A DNA stretch of 64,000 nucleotides from Anaerolineae bacterium (GTDB taxonomy: Bacteria > Chloroflexota > Anaerolineae > Aggregatilineales > UBA2796): contig JAHBVJ010000013.1 of assembly GCA_019637615.1 (NCBI GenBank), positions 62,001 to 126,000 on the forward strand, in the 5' to 3' direction. Positions 17,880 through 26,084 of this stretch are shown here, piece after piece. Positions within the stretch are counted from its first letter, which is position 1; each line of letters opens with the position of its first letter. The notes below the pieces were generated by a model, which saw only the letters and a list, made by a program, of their open reading frames with translations, searched no databases and had not been told where the DNA came from. The translations under genes were made by a program, and so were the position numbers.

Positions 17880-17954
17880 TTGGACATGTTAGAAATTATG
17901 ATTGACCTATCGTAACGATTTCTGATGGTACGTGCAAAAATATGTGGCATGTCC

Positions 17955-18407
17955 TCATTTTTGCGGGACGAGTGGTGTTGGCGACGGCGGCGCGGGCGGG
18001 AAGCTACCTGAACCAACGATCTTCGCGCCATAGGTAGGCGTCCCGACCACCAAAGGCACGAGCGTTGGCGTTGGCGTTGGCGGTTCGATAATGCCGAACC
18101 GCTGCTGGTAGTCAGTGCGTCCGTCCAGCGTCAGGCGCATTTCTTCCGCGAAGTCATACACGAGCGGATCGTAATAGGCGTTAGGGAAGCGCTTTTTGAT
18201 GTCGTCCGCGATCTTGGTGGCGACATCGCGGCGCGCCAAGGATGTGACAGCAACGGTCAACTGCGGCTGGCGATAGACATACTCCACGATGTCGAGATCG
18301 CTGGTCACAAACGGACGGAAGCGAATCCAGTAGCGACGCGCGGAAGTGAACAGCCAATCCGCGCCAAGATCAGGGTCAAGGTAAATGAAATGATAATCGT
18401 AATCCAT
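17955..18407 (-). CDS. hypothetical protein with proline-rich tail
   Basis: The 150-residue protein has no signal peptide and no membrane helix. The first ~105 residues look globular, mixed alpha/beta (DYDYHFIYLDPDLGADWLF to EEMRLTLDGRTDYQQRFG). The last ~40 are Pro/Thr-rich (PPTPTPTLVPL, PPAPPSPTPLVPQ) and probably disordered. No family is recognised. The codon use matches neighbouring genes, which supports a real gene. Confidence 0.6.
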   Translation of the reverse strand: MDYDYHFIYLDPDLGADWLFTSARRYWIRFRPFVTSDLDIVEYVYRQPQLTVAVTSLARRDVATKIADDIKKRFPNAYYDPLVYDFAEEMRLTLDGRTDYQQRFGIIEPPTPTPTLVPLVVGTPTYGAKIVGSGSFPPAPPSPTPLVPQK

Positions 18408-18458
18408 AGGTCAAGTGTAGCGAATGCCATATAGGATGCCTACTACGCGCCGGATACG

Positions 18459-19097
18459 TCACCGAATGCGCTTGAGATAGCCCTTGGGATTCCACGTAAT
18501 CATGAAGGCTTCGCGGCTGCGGTCACTCTGGAAGTTCCAATGCATGGCAAGGAAAGCGTCGATGGCCTCATATGGCCCCGGATTCGGCCCGACTTCGATG
18601 CCGTGATGACATATACTATCCTCCACGATGAAATAGCCGCCAACCTTGATCAGCGGTGCGTAGGTGTTGAGCACGTTCAGCGTGTTATCGAAAGTGTGCG
18701 AACTATCCTCGATCACGAGTACGCTATCCGCTGGCGTGATGAGATGACTCACTGCTTCGAACATCGCGCACGCATCGCCTTCGATGAGCGTAATACGCGG
18801 ATGGGCACGCACGATTGGCGCGATGTGGGCGTGGGAGATATCCACCCCGATGAGGCGACCTTTGCCGAGGTTATCGCAGAGGTGCGCCAAGGCTAAGATG
18901 CTGCCGCCGCGTAGATTGCCGATTTCCACGATCACATCCGGTTGCAGCTCAAAGAGCAGTTCTTGATAAACCCAGAAATCGTAGGGATGCTTTTGGGTCT
19001 GGATGCCAAAATAACTAGAATGCATAACCGTGCGATCCTGAATGACGGCGAGTACTTTGTGGAGCGGTGTTTCAAGGTGCTGTTCCATCGTTGACAC
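18459..19097 (-). CDS. CmcI-type cephalosporin hydroxylase / SAM-dependent methyltransferase family
   Basis: This Rossmann-fold protein of about 212 residues has the CmcI-family core: VIVEIGNLRGGSILALA (SAM loop), IGVDIS, a DSVLVIEDSSHTFDNTL segment with the metal-ligand-like acidic/His cluster, and GGYFIVEDSICH. Relatives include rhamnosyl O-methyltransferases and enzymes of natural-product pathways; many act on sugars. A GTG at 19097 is the best start because GGAGGG lies 7 bases upstream. The GTG at 19112 and the ATG at 19088 have poorer spacing. It directly follows a second methyltransferase gene (operon). Confidence 0.8.
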   Translation of the reverse strand: MSTMEQHLETPLHKVLAVIQDRTVMHSSYFGIQTQKHPYDFWVYQELLFELQPDVIVEIGNLRGGSILALAHLCDNLGKGRLIGVDISHAHIAPIVRAHPRITLIEGDACAMFEAVSHLITPADSVLVIEDSSHTFDNTLNVLNTYAPLIKVGGYFIVEDSICHHGIEVGPNPGPYEAIDAFLAMHWNFQSDRSREAFMITWNPKGYLKRIR

Positions 19098-19111
19098 GGG
19101 CTTTCCCTCCA

Positions 19112-19888
19112 CTATAAGGTGTTGTAAGCAGCGACGATGACACGCTTGCCACTGCGGAACTGCTCATAGGCATCGGGCGGCGGTTCGATGACCTGCGCGC
19201 GCTTGAAGCCGACCTTGGTGAGCAGCCACAACAAGGCGGGCAGCGACGGAAACAACGAAATCGGCGTGATGTTGGCTTCTTTGTCGTCCCGCGCAAGGTT
19301 GTCGGTTTCGTCCACGATGGCGAAGCAGCCAAGAATTTGTTGCGTGAACAGATGCGATCCCCAATCGGTGGGGCCAGCGAGATGCGGCGCGATCTGCGTC
19401 TCGATCAGGCAGACCCGTTTGGTGAGCGCGTGGCACAGCCGCAGCACGCCGATCGGATTTTCGAGATGATACAGGATGCCGAACAGCAGGGTCACATCGA
19501 ATTGACCAAGGTCGGCAGCATCAAGCCGCTGAATATCACCGACCTGAAACCGTACATTGGACAGGTTGAAGGCGCGGCGGAGCAGGTTGGCGCTCTCGAT
19601 ATGTTCGGGACGCGCATCGATGCCGACGACTTCAGCACAGCCCTGACGCGCCACGCTGAACGAGAAATAGCCTTCGTGACAGGCCAGATCAAGGCAGCGT
19701 AGCGCTTGCCAATCGCTGCCGAGGTGCGCTGTGAGCGTTTCCAGCAGCATCCGTTCGCGCGTGGTGTGGATTTGCTCGACGCCAGCGGGCAGATAGCACT
19801 CGGTAACGCGACCACTCGGCAACTGGAAGTGGTAGAACCACGGTCGGCTGAGAATTTCAGATTCTAGCTGGACAAGGGAGTCAGTCAT
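19112..19888 (-). CDS. class I SAM-dependent methyltransferase (DUF1698/CmoB-like)
   Basis: This 258-residue protein has motif I as LRCLDLACHEGYFSFSVA, post-I EVVGIDARPEHIESANLL, the motif DIQRLDAADLGQFDVTLLFGILYHLENPIGVL, and CLIETQI. The pattern 'GxFS...LYHLENPI' is typical of the tRNA (mo5U34)-methyltransferase-like family, many of whose members modify small molecules or glycans. It is co-directional with, and 14 bp upstream of, the CmcI-like gene. The substrate is unknown. Confidence 0.85.
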   Translation of the reverse strand: MTDSLVQLESEILSRPWFYHFQLPSGRVTECYLPAGVEQIHTTRERMLLETLTAHLGSDWQALRCLDLACHEGYFSFSVARQGCAEVVGIDARPEHIESANLLRRAFNLSNVRFQVGDIQRLDAADLGQFDVTLLFGILYHLENPIGVLRLCHALTKRVCLIETQIAPHLAGPTDWGSHLFTQQILGCFAIVDETDNLARDDKEANITPISLFPSLPALLWLLTKVGFKRAQVIEPPPDAYEQFRSGKRVIVAAYNTL

Positions 19889-19925
19889 TGATGGTTACTC
19901 ACATCCAAACGTCAAGTGCTGCGTG

Positions 19926-20315
19926 CTAAACTTCGATTTTGTAATTGATCTCAACTTCGTCGCCCGTTTTGCCGCGAAAACCCCAATTGTGCTTGGGCGC
20001 TTCCATGATGGCGATCTCGATGTCTTGCAGTGAAATGCCGAGTTCACGATTAATGCGCTCGAACAGCAGGCGAATCAACTGCTTTTTGGTTTCCACCGTG
20101 CGACCTTCGATCATCATGATCTCGATGATGATGTACTGATCGGTGCGACCCGCTGGCGAGTAGAAATCCTCGCGTTCGAGCGGGAAGAAGCGGTGCGCGC
20201 GTTTATCGGGCGGAAACTTGAGCGCCTCGACCACACACGCATGGATCACGTCAGACAGACGCGCTTTGATCGGCGTGAGCGTTTCGCGCAGGCCATAAAT
20301 CTTGATCTGTGCCAT
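19926..20315 (-). CDS. tautomerase-family protein
   Basis: This 129-residue protein matches the longer tautomerase/MIF-superfamily proteins of the YrdN type: LSDVIHACVVEALKFPPDKRAHRFFPLEREDFY, QYIIIEIMMIEGRTVETKKQLIRLLFERI, then the IEIAIMEAPKHNWGFRGKTGDE ending. The catalytic N-terminal Pro of classical 4-oxalocrotonate tautomerases is absent: the sequence begins MAQIK. This suggests another activity or a different nucleophile. It lies 102 bp downstream of recJ on the same strand. Confidence 0.75.
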   Translation of the reverse strand: MAQIKIYGLRETLTPIKARLSDVIHACVVEALKFPPDKRAHRFFPLEREDFYSPAGRTDQYIIIEIMMIEGRTVETKKQLIRLLFERINRELGISLQDIEIAIMEAPKHNWGFRGKTGDEVEINYKIEV

Positions 20316-20417
20316 CGGATTGACGCCTCCATCGGTGAAACTGGTGAATAAGCGGCACAGTGTGGCGCGAAATCCGCGAACGCGCCATCAGAGATGCACT
20401 ATTATCAGCGGCATCAG

Positions 20418-22769
20418 TCAATCGGCGGGATGCAGCTTGGCCGCTCCGTGCGCAAGTGTCACCGTGAAGCCGTTCAGCGTGTCGAGCGGCATGGTGCGGT
20501 AGAAACGACGGTAGGCGTGGCTTTCCGCCAACGCTTCCCGAAAACGAACATGTATCCGTACGGTGGCGGCGGGATCGGATGTGGTGGTGGCATCGGTACG
20601 CGTTAAGCGCACGATCTCCTTGGCGATGGAGACGCTGCCGAGTTTGCCTTCCGCCGCCAAGAGTTCCAGCCCCGCCGATACGACGCCAACCGACTGCGCG
20701 ACCGCGCCGCACAGCACATCGACGGGCGCGACACCATTCAGATGGTCGATCACGTTGGTGGCAGCGGTGAGCAGTTGCCGTAAGACATCCTGCTCCGTCT
20801 TGAAGAGCGGATCGGCGGCGAAGAGATGGACGGTATGCGGTTGGACAGCGTGCAGGGCGCTTAGAAAGCTCGCGTTGTCAGAGGGCGCAGTCAGCACGAT
20901 CAGAGTCGCGGCGGGCGCTAACTCGGCGCGGCGCTTCCACAGCGGGTACTGCTTGCGCGGGTAGGCTTCCGCCCATACCAGCGCATCTGAAAGATCGAGC
21001 GTATTCAGCTTTGCCAGTGGATCGCGCACAGCACGCCAGTCATAGACAGTGAGGGCGGGAGCGGCTTCGACCACAGCGGGGGCTTCCCGCAGTCGCCAAT
21101 CGACCAACATGGCTTCGAGTTCGGCATGGCTGTTGGTGGAGAGGTGAAAGGCCACATCAAAACGACCATCGGGCAAGGGTTCTTTGGCGCTTTCCCACCA
21201 TAGTAACGTCAAAGTGTGTCCATCAGCGTCTTGCACGGTGAGTTTGCGGTGCTGCGCCTCGCGCCCGATGATGGCGGCGTGCGTCAAGGTAAGGTTCATG
21301 GCGGCGGCGACGATGCGCGGATTGCCTTCGCCAAAGGGAGCCAAGCGACTCAATCGTCCAGCAAGATCGAGTGTGACTTGATCGAGCGTCAGCACAAAAT
21401 CGATGGGCAAAGCTGGCACATCGGGCAAGCGCTGAGAGGAGCGCAGCGTATTCGAGACGACGACGCGGAATTTATCGATGTTGTTGACCTCAAGCGATAA
21501 GCCAGCCGCGCCCGTATGGCCGCCAAAGGTGCGCAGCAGATCGACATGAGCATGGATGACGCTGTAGATGTCGTAGCCAGCGGGCGCACGTGCCGAGCCG
21601 CGTGCAAGGCCGTTTTCCTCGCCTGCCAGCAGCACGACCGGACGCCCGTAGCGTTCCGCCAAGCTGTTGGCGACGATGCCGACGAGTCCGGCGTGCCACT
21701 GCGGTTGATAGAGCACCAAGACCGCTTCCCGCAGCAGGGTCGGATTGTCGATGATCATCTGATGGGCGGCGGCTTCGATCTGGCGCGTCTGGTGGCGGCG
21801 CTCGGCGTTCAAGCCTTCCAACTGCTGCGCGATGACGGCGGCACGGTTGCGATCCCGCGTGGTGAGCAGTTCGACACTCAGGCGAGCATCACCGAGACGT
21901 CCGGCGGCGTTCAGGCGCGGCGCGATCTGGAAGCCGATTTGCTCGGCGCTGAGTCCCGTGACCGCAATGCGCGCGACTTCGATCAGCGCTTGCAGGCCGA
22001 TGCGCCCAGTCTGGCGGAGCTGTTCCAGCCCGCGCTGCAACCAATAGCGTGTGTCGGCAGTTTGCATGGCGACATCACCGACGATGCCGAGCGCGACGAG
22101 ATCGAGCAGCAAGGGTAGATCGCGCTGGCGGTCGAGAGACGTGAATAGGTGCTGCATCAGGATGAAGGCGACGCCCACGCCGGGGAGCGTACTCATGGGA
22201 TGCGTGTGCGGCAAGCGGCGCGGGTTGACGACAGCGTGCGCGGCGGGCAGCGTTTCCGCCAATTCGTGGTGATCGGTGATGATGACCGTGCAGCCCTGCT
22301 CACGCGCGAATTGAACGGCCTCGAATTCGGTGACGCCCGTATCGCAGGTTAGCAGCAGATGGGGCTTGGTCTGCTCCAATTCGCGCCTGAGGGCACTCAC
22401 CTTAATGCCATGCGACTCGGTGATGCGGTTGGGAATGTAGAAAGTGACTTCCGCGCCCAGCCGCCGCAGTCCATCCAGCAGCAGCGCCGTCGAGGTTTGT
22501 CCGTCTACATCGAAATCGCCCCAGATCAGGATGGATTGGTGTGTTTCCACGGCTTGCTTGAGCAGGCGCGAGGCCAGCGCGCAATCCGGCATCTCGTCGG
22601 GCGGAGCGGGCGTGTACTGGGTGGGATCGAGGAAGCCGCGCACCTGCTCCGCCTGTGTAAAGCCGCGCTGTGCCAAAATCTGCGCGACGAGCGGATCGTT
22701 ATCACAGACCGCCATGAGCGTTTCGGCGGGGGCGATGGGATCGGGTTCTAGCCAGCGGCGGTTGGGCAT
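20418..22769 (-). CDS. recJ: single-stranded-DNA-specific exonuclease RecJ
   Basis: This 783-residue protein shows the RecJ/DHH core: ILIWGDFDVDGQTSTALLL (metal-binding DxDxDG), LLTCDTGV, the diagnostic DHH in VIITDHHELAETLP, NPRRLP, then LPGVGVAFILM and the DHHA1 domain with GGHTGAAGLSLE. An OB-fold region follows (about 460-560). A ~200-residue C-terminal extension of the kind seen in Gram-positive and Chloroflexota RecJ completes it. RecJ degrades 5' single strands in recombination and mismatch/base-excision repair. The start context has no odd feature. Confidence 0.95.
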   Translation of the reverse strand: MPNRRWLEPDPIAPAETLMAVCDNDPLVAQILAQRGFTQAEQVRGFLDPTQYTPAPPDEMPDCALASRLLKQAVETHQSILIWGDFDVDGQTSTALLLDGLRRLGAEVTFYIPNRITESHGIKVSALRRELEQTKPHLLLTCDTGVTEFEAVQFAREQGCTVIITDHHELAETLPAAHAVVNPRRLPHTHPMSTLPGVGVAFILMQHLFTSLDRQRDLPLLLDLVALGIVGDVAMQTADTRYWLQRGLEQLRQTGRIGLQALIEVARIAVTGLSAEQIGFQIAPRLNAAGRLGDARLSVELLTTRDRNRAAVIAQQLEGLNAERRHQTRQIEAAAHQMIIDNPTLLREAVLVLYQPQWHAGLVGIVANSLAERYGRPVVLLAGEENGLARGSARAPAGYDIYSVIHAHVDLLRTFGGHTGAAGLSLEVNNIDKFRVVVSNTLRSSQRLPDVPALPIDFVLTLDQVTLDLAGRLSRLAPFGEGNPRIVAAAMNLTLTHAAIIGREAQHRKLTVQDADGHTLTLLWWESAKEPLPDGRFDVAFHLSTNSHAELEAMLVDWRLREAPAVVEAAPALTVYDWRAVRDPLAKLNTLDLSDALVWAEAYPRKQYPLWKRRAELAPAATLIVLTAPSDNASFLSALHAVQPHTVHLFAADPLFKTEQDVLRQLLTAATNVIDHLNGVAPVDVLCGAVAQSVGVVSAGLELLAAEGKLGSVSIAKEIVRLTRTDATTTSDPAATVRIHVRFREALAESHAYRRFYRTMPLDTLNGFTVTLAHGAAKLHPAD

Positions 22770-22864
22770 CGGGTATCCTCGTGAATTAGGTCAGGTTGCG
22801 TGATCAGATGGTGGTGAAGAAAGCAGTCAGGGAATTGACGAAACGGCGTGTCGTCGGGTTATCA

Positions 22865-22920
22865 GCGCCGCCCGACGTTAAATCGTCAGGCTTAGCGTAC
22901 GAAGTCCCTGCGGGACTCAG
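22865..22920 (+). repeat. REP-like two-hairpin repeat, copy A
   Basis: The first half is a CCCGACG...CGTCAGG hairpin; the second is a perfect AGTCCC-TGC-GGGACT hairpin at 22903-22917. The same two modules occur at 28911-29160 (interrupted by a MITE), and the first alone at 37929-37960 in inverted orientation. Confidence 0.7.
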
Positions 22921-23040
22921 ACCCCAAGAGGCAGTTTCGATTCCCTGTGGTAACTCTTGCAAGACCATCATGATCAACAATCGGGATTTTAATACGGATG
23001 ACGCAAATCGGTGAAGGGTCAGGCGGTTACACAGGTTCGG

Positions 23041-23086
23041 CATGATCCCACAAATGATCCCGTCGGCTGGTGGGAAAGGGATCATT
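23041..23086 (-). repeat. ATGATCCC/GGGATCAT palindromic repeat, copy 2
   Basis: Read on the minus strand this 46-bp unit has the same fixed blocks as 222-267 (ATGATCCCTT, CGGGATCATT, GGGATCATGC) with identical spacing and different spacer bases. Confidence 0.6.
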
Positions 23087-23228
23087 CGAGTGCTTAGTGC
23101 TGTGTGCTTAGTCCTTAGTAGATACACTTTGTGAGCCGCCACTGAAGGAGATGAGGGATAGATCATGGTTGGGGACATCGATTATTCCTCGCGGTGATTA
23201 GTGTGTTTCGAAAGTGGGCAGAGACCAG

Positions 23229-23356
23229 CCCTGTTAACCCTGTTTATCAGGGAAATTCAGGGCGATTGGGAAAACTTTGCTTAATGAGCCATCCTGAACC
23301 GAAAATAACAGGGCAGGATCAGGGCTTAACAGGGAAAAACAGGGTTCGGAACAGGG
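23229..23356. repeat. AACAGGG/CCCTGTT interspersed short repeats
   Basis: The heptamer-like word CCCTGTT occurs at the left end (CCCTGTTAACCCTGTTT at 23229-23245). Its complement recurs several times to the right (TTAACAGGGAAAAACAGGG at 23326-23344, and flanking CAGGG words). The two ends are inverted, so the segment could form a long imperfect hairpin. Similar CCTGTTAAtCCTGT arrays are known as intergenic repeats in several phyla. Confidence 0.55.
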
Positions 23357-23372
23357 GGACGACAGCTCAAGG

Positions 23373-23558
23373 ATGTTAGCAGATTGGCAACGGGTGGCAA
23401 CTCGCCCTGACGTTCTGGTACGCTTTGCCCGAATAATGGCGATGACACGAGACTGTCTGCCAATTCGAGCGAAGGATGTTGATTTTATCATGGAATGGAT
23501 GGACAAGTCAATAGAATATTTGTTAGGATATTGTATAGAACTGGGAGAGGCTCTATAG
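23373..23558 (+). CDS. doubtful small ORF upstream of the exported protein
   Basis: This is a 61-codon open frame with a protein-like composition (ending KDVDFIMEWMDKSIEYLLGYCIELGEAL, amphipathic helix). It has no proper ribosome site: the AAGG abuts the ATG. It has no recognised family. It may be real, a remnant, or chance. Confidence 0.22.
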   Translation: MLADWQRVATRPDVLVRFARIMAMTRDCLPIRAKDVDFIMEWMDKSIEYLLGYCIELGEAL

Positions 23559-23636
23559 CAAGCCACGGACGCTGATGATGCAGAGGGTGCGTTATATGTT
23601 AAATTGTAGGAAGTAAGAGGAATAGAGAGGCATTGC

Positions 23637-24890
23637 ATGAAAAAACGTTGGCAAGTACTTATTTTGATCGGATTAGTATGTTTATCCACTGGTTGGTCAT
23701 CCGCCAGCTACGCGCAAACTGAGAATGTTTTACGCGGGATGCTGGCGCGCGTCCCCAACACGAGCGCCATCCGCGAAGAATTGCTGAGTTACCTTGACCT
23801 TGACGCGCTGATCACGGCACGTACGGGCGCGGCGCACCCTCGCAGCATCGCGGAATGGGATGCGCTCGATCAGACCAGTGAAGCGGCAGGGCTGTACAAT
23901 GCGGTGCGCTTGGGAATAGGGGCAGGTATGCCAGAGGTGATCCAGACCTTTCGTATGTACAACGAAATGCGCACGGCGACCGGCATCGACCTCTTCACGA
24001 TTGACCGTATGATGACGGGCAACAAGCCACCATCTACGTTGAATATCCTCGAAGGCAGTTTCGTACCGAAATCCATCAGCACCGCCTTTGCGCAGCGCGA
24101 ATACAAACAGACGACCGAGGGTGATTACACCGTGTTATGCCCGCCTGGCGGCTGCGACAGCGGGTTGAAGCTGAACCTTAAGAAGCGTGATGTTGCTAAC
24201 CCGTTTGGCGGCAAGTTGGGACGCTCGGAACCGCTGGCGGTGAGTGCGCAAGCCGTGTTGAATTCGCCAGATTACGCGATCCTCGACTCGGCGTTGAAGG
24301 TACAGGATAAGCTGAATGACAGCCTCGCCGCGAACAAGGATTATCTGAGCATCACCAACGCTGCTGACGGCATCGGCACGGTGCTGCAAGCGTATTACAT
24401 CCCCGCGCCGCTGGTGAGCGCGTTTGATTTATATCTGCCAGTGTCGTTGACTGCGCAACAGCAAGAGGAACTGCGTGATGCGTTCACCAAGTCGTTGAAG
24501 CCGATTCCGCAGTATTCATTGGCGCTGTTTGCCCACGTGGCGCGGAGCACTGATCAGGCGGTGATCGTCGCGCTGACGTTCGACTCCGAGGAAGATGCTA
24601 AAACTGCTGCCGAAGAACTACCCAAGCGCCTCGACGTGTATCAATCGGTGCGTGCCCAGCGTCCGTTTATCGAGCTGATCACCGAACGCGGCGGCAAGAT
24701 CGAAAGTACCGACGTGGTGAGTGACGCAGAGACGGGTAAGTTCGTGGTCGTGATGACGATCTCGGCTCCGTGGGAGACCAACGAAAAGGTTGAGGATCGC
24801 TATGTCGCGTCGGGCATCTTATTCCGGTTGTTTTTTTCATCGCTCGCCGCGCGTGATACGGCGTGGTTGATCACGCAAGTACCAGAGTAG
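23637..24890 (+). CDS. exported protein of unknown function
   Basis: The 417-residue protein has a signal peptide (MKKRWQVLILIGLVCLSTGWSSASYAQ) with a typical AYAQ-type cleavage site. The mature part is hydrophilic, mixed alpha/beta, with a Cys pair in TVLCPPGGCDSG (about residues 165-173). It lacks membrane helices and a lipobox. A repeated pattern of helix plus strand pairs (IVALTFDSEEDAKTAAEELPKRL) suggests ferredoxin-like modules. A GAGAGG ribosome site precedes the ATG. The next gene, an SNase-fold protein, starts 25 bp later on the same strand, so they may be co-transcribed. No family is recognised. Confidence 0.7.
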   Translation: MKKRWQVLILIGLVCLSTGWSSASYAQTENVLRGMLARVPNTSAIREELLSYLDLDALITARTGAAHPRSIAEWDALDQTSEAAGLYNAVRLGIGAGMPEVIQTFRMYNEMRTATGIDLFTIDRMMTGNKPPSTLNILEGSFVPKSISTAFAQREYKQTTEGDYTVLCPPGGCDSGLKLNLKKRDVANPFGGKLGRSEPLAVSAQAVLNSPDYAILDSALKVQDKLNDSLAANKDYLSITNAADGIGTVLQAYYIPAPLVSAFDLYLPVSLTAQQQEELRDAFTKSLKPIPQYSLALFAHVARSTDQAVIVALTFDSEEDAKTAAEELPKRLDVYQSVRAQRPFIELITERGGKIESTDVVSDAETGKFVVVMTISAPWETNEKVEDRYVASGILFRLFFSSLAARDTAWLITQVPE

Positions 24891-24915
24891 CCATCAGCAG
24901 GGGTTGAATGACGTT

Positions 24916-25995
24916 ATGGGCAATATTCTGATCAAAGGGACGTTTCACGTCGTTGGACAATCGCCGGACGCCGACTCGGTCAAATTCCGGGCGGCGAATC
25001 CGGCGCTGTGGAGCAAAATCGAAACCGATAATCGTGCCGTCTTCGAGCGCAATCTCGCCGCCGATAATGGGGTGATTCAGTTGCGCCTACAGGGAATCGA
25101 CGCACTGGAGACGCATTATTCGCCGCCGCCTTTGCGAGCGCCTGATGATGTAAAGGATAAGCGCCTCGCCAACTTCACCGAGCCAGTCACGGGCGGCTAC
25201 AAACAGTTGGCATATATGGGGCTGTATTCGACGGGCGAACTGCTGAATATGCTCGGCGTGACGGGCGTGAAGTGGCGCACATTCGGGAAATCGACCTACA
25301 TTTCGGAGGCGAATGTCTCCAGCGGGCCAGTGACAGGCGTGATCAAAACCAAGCTGCAAGACGCGATTCCGGGGTACATCATCACGAATGATGTGGAACA
25401 AAATGGGCGACCGTTGGCGTTTGTGTTCGCGGGCGATGCCAATGTGGAAGACGGCGCGACGATCAGCGTCGATCAACTGGCGGAGATGGTAGCCCTGAGC
25501 GTCAATTATCGGTTGCTACAACGAGGGATGGTGTATCCACTGTTCTTTATGGGGTTGCCGGGGAAAATTAGGCGCAAGCTGGGCGACGCTGCACAAGCCG
25601 CCTATGACGCCGCCCGATCACTGCCGAATGGCCTGATCACACCAGCGGATAAGGTCACGAGCATCTGGCAGATCGATCAATCACTGCAAGGGATGGAAAT
25701 CCCCTCGCTGGATGTGCTGTGCAACGACAAGGCGCTGTTCCCGTATTTGTTCCGCAAGCTGGTGCGGCATTATTACCGTACCCAGATGGAATATTACTGG
25801 GATGGACTGAGGGGGAAAGTACCCGTGAATGCGCTGCCCACGCTGCTCAATCTGGTCGGGTTTTACCGCGATGAGAATCCGTTTGTGTTCGTGATCAGCG
25901 ATCAAGACTTTTTGCGGTTGAAGGATGTAGTTGAAGTCGATGAACATCATTTGCGGATGCTCAAAGCGCCGCATGATCTGGTGATGCTGTCGTAG
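24916..25995 (+). CDS. SNase-fold (thermonuclease-like) protein with large insertion and C-terminal extension
   Basis: The protein has about 359 residues. The N-terminal part aligns with staphylococcal-nuclease folds: a VVGQSPDADSVKFR strand with the Ca-binding Asp position, then LRLQGIDALETHY matching the family's RxxxVDxPE catalytic loop (Arg, Asp and Glu kept, Pro replaced by Leu). After a ~100-residue insertion come NGRPLAFVF (the second catalytic Arg) and VNYRLLQRGMVYPLFF. A ~160-residue C-terminal region is specific to this protein. No signal peptide is seen, so the protein is probably cytosolic. A TTG at 24904 could be the start, but AGGGG is better spaced for the ATG at 24916. It probably cleaves nucleic acid; the insertion may confer specificity. 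Confidence 0.7.
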   Translation: MGNILIKGTFHVVGQSPDADSVKFRAANPALWSKIETDNRAVFERNLAADNGVIQLRLQGIDALETHYSPPPLRAPDDVKDKRLANFTEPVTGGYKQLAYMGLYSTGELLNMLGVTGVKWRTFGKSTYISEANVSSGPVTGVIKTKLQDAIPGYIITNDVEQNGRPLAFVFAGDANVEDGATISVDQLAEMVALSVNYRLLQRGMVYPLFFMGLPGKIRRKLGDAAQAAYDAARSLPNGLITPADKVTSIWQIDQSLQGMEIPSLDVLCNDKALFPYLFRKLVRHYYRTQMEYYWDGLRGKVPVNALPTLLNLVGFYRDENPFVFVISDQDFLRLKDVVEVDEHHLRMLKAPHDLVMLS

Positions 25996-26033
25996 CCTGT
26001 CAACCGATACGGCGAGCGCGAGAAGAGATGTGT

Positions 26034-26066
26034 GGGCGGTGATGGGAATTACGACCATCACCGCCC
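26034..26066. terminator. strong hairpin between convergent genes
   Basis: A perfect 12-bp GC-rich stem (GGGCGGTGATGG and its complement, 9-base loop) lies between the plus-strand SNase-like gene and the minus-strand sugar-binding protein gene. No T-run follows on either strand. It is placed as a bidirectional terminator. Confidence 0.6.
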
Positions 26067-26084
26067 CGTGCAAAGGCGGGTGGA

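Larger units (their letters stand above)
22770..23636. other. 867-bp repeat-rich intergenic region
   Basis: This gap between divergent recJ and an exported-protein gene holds a two-hairpin REP-like element (22865-22920), a palindromic repeat (23041-23086) and an AACAGGG/CCCTGTT array (about 23229-23356). At most one doubtful small open frame (23373-23558) is present. Longer open frames here run across the repeats and are not credible. Confidence 0.7.

Noticed and set aside
22804..23178. A 124-codon minus-strand open frame
   Set aside because: It crosses a REP-like hairpin and a palindromic repeat and has no domain or ribosome site.
23234..23689. A 151-codon minus-strand open frame
   Set aside because: It overlaps the start and signal peptide of the exported-protein gene and crosses the AACAGGG array.
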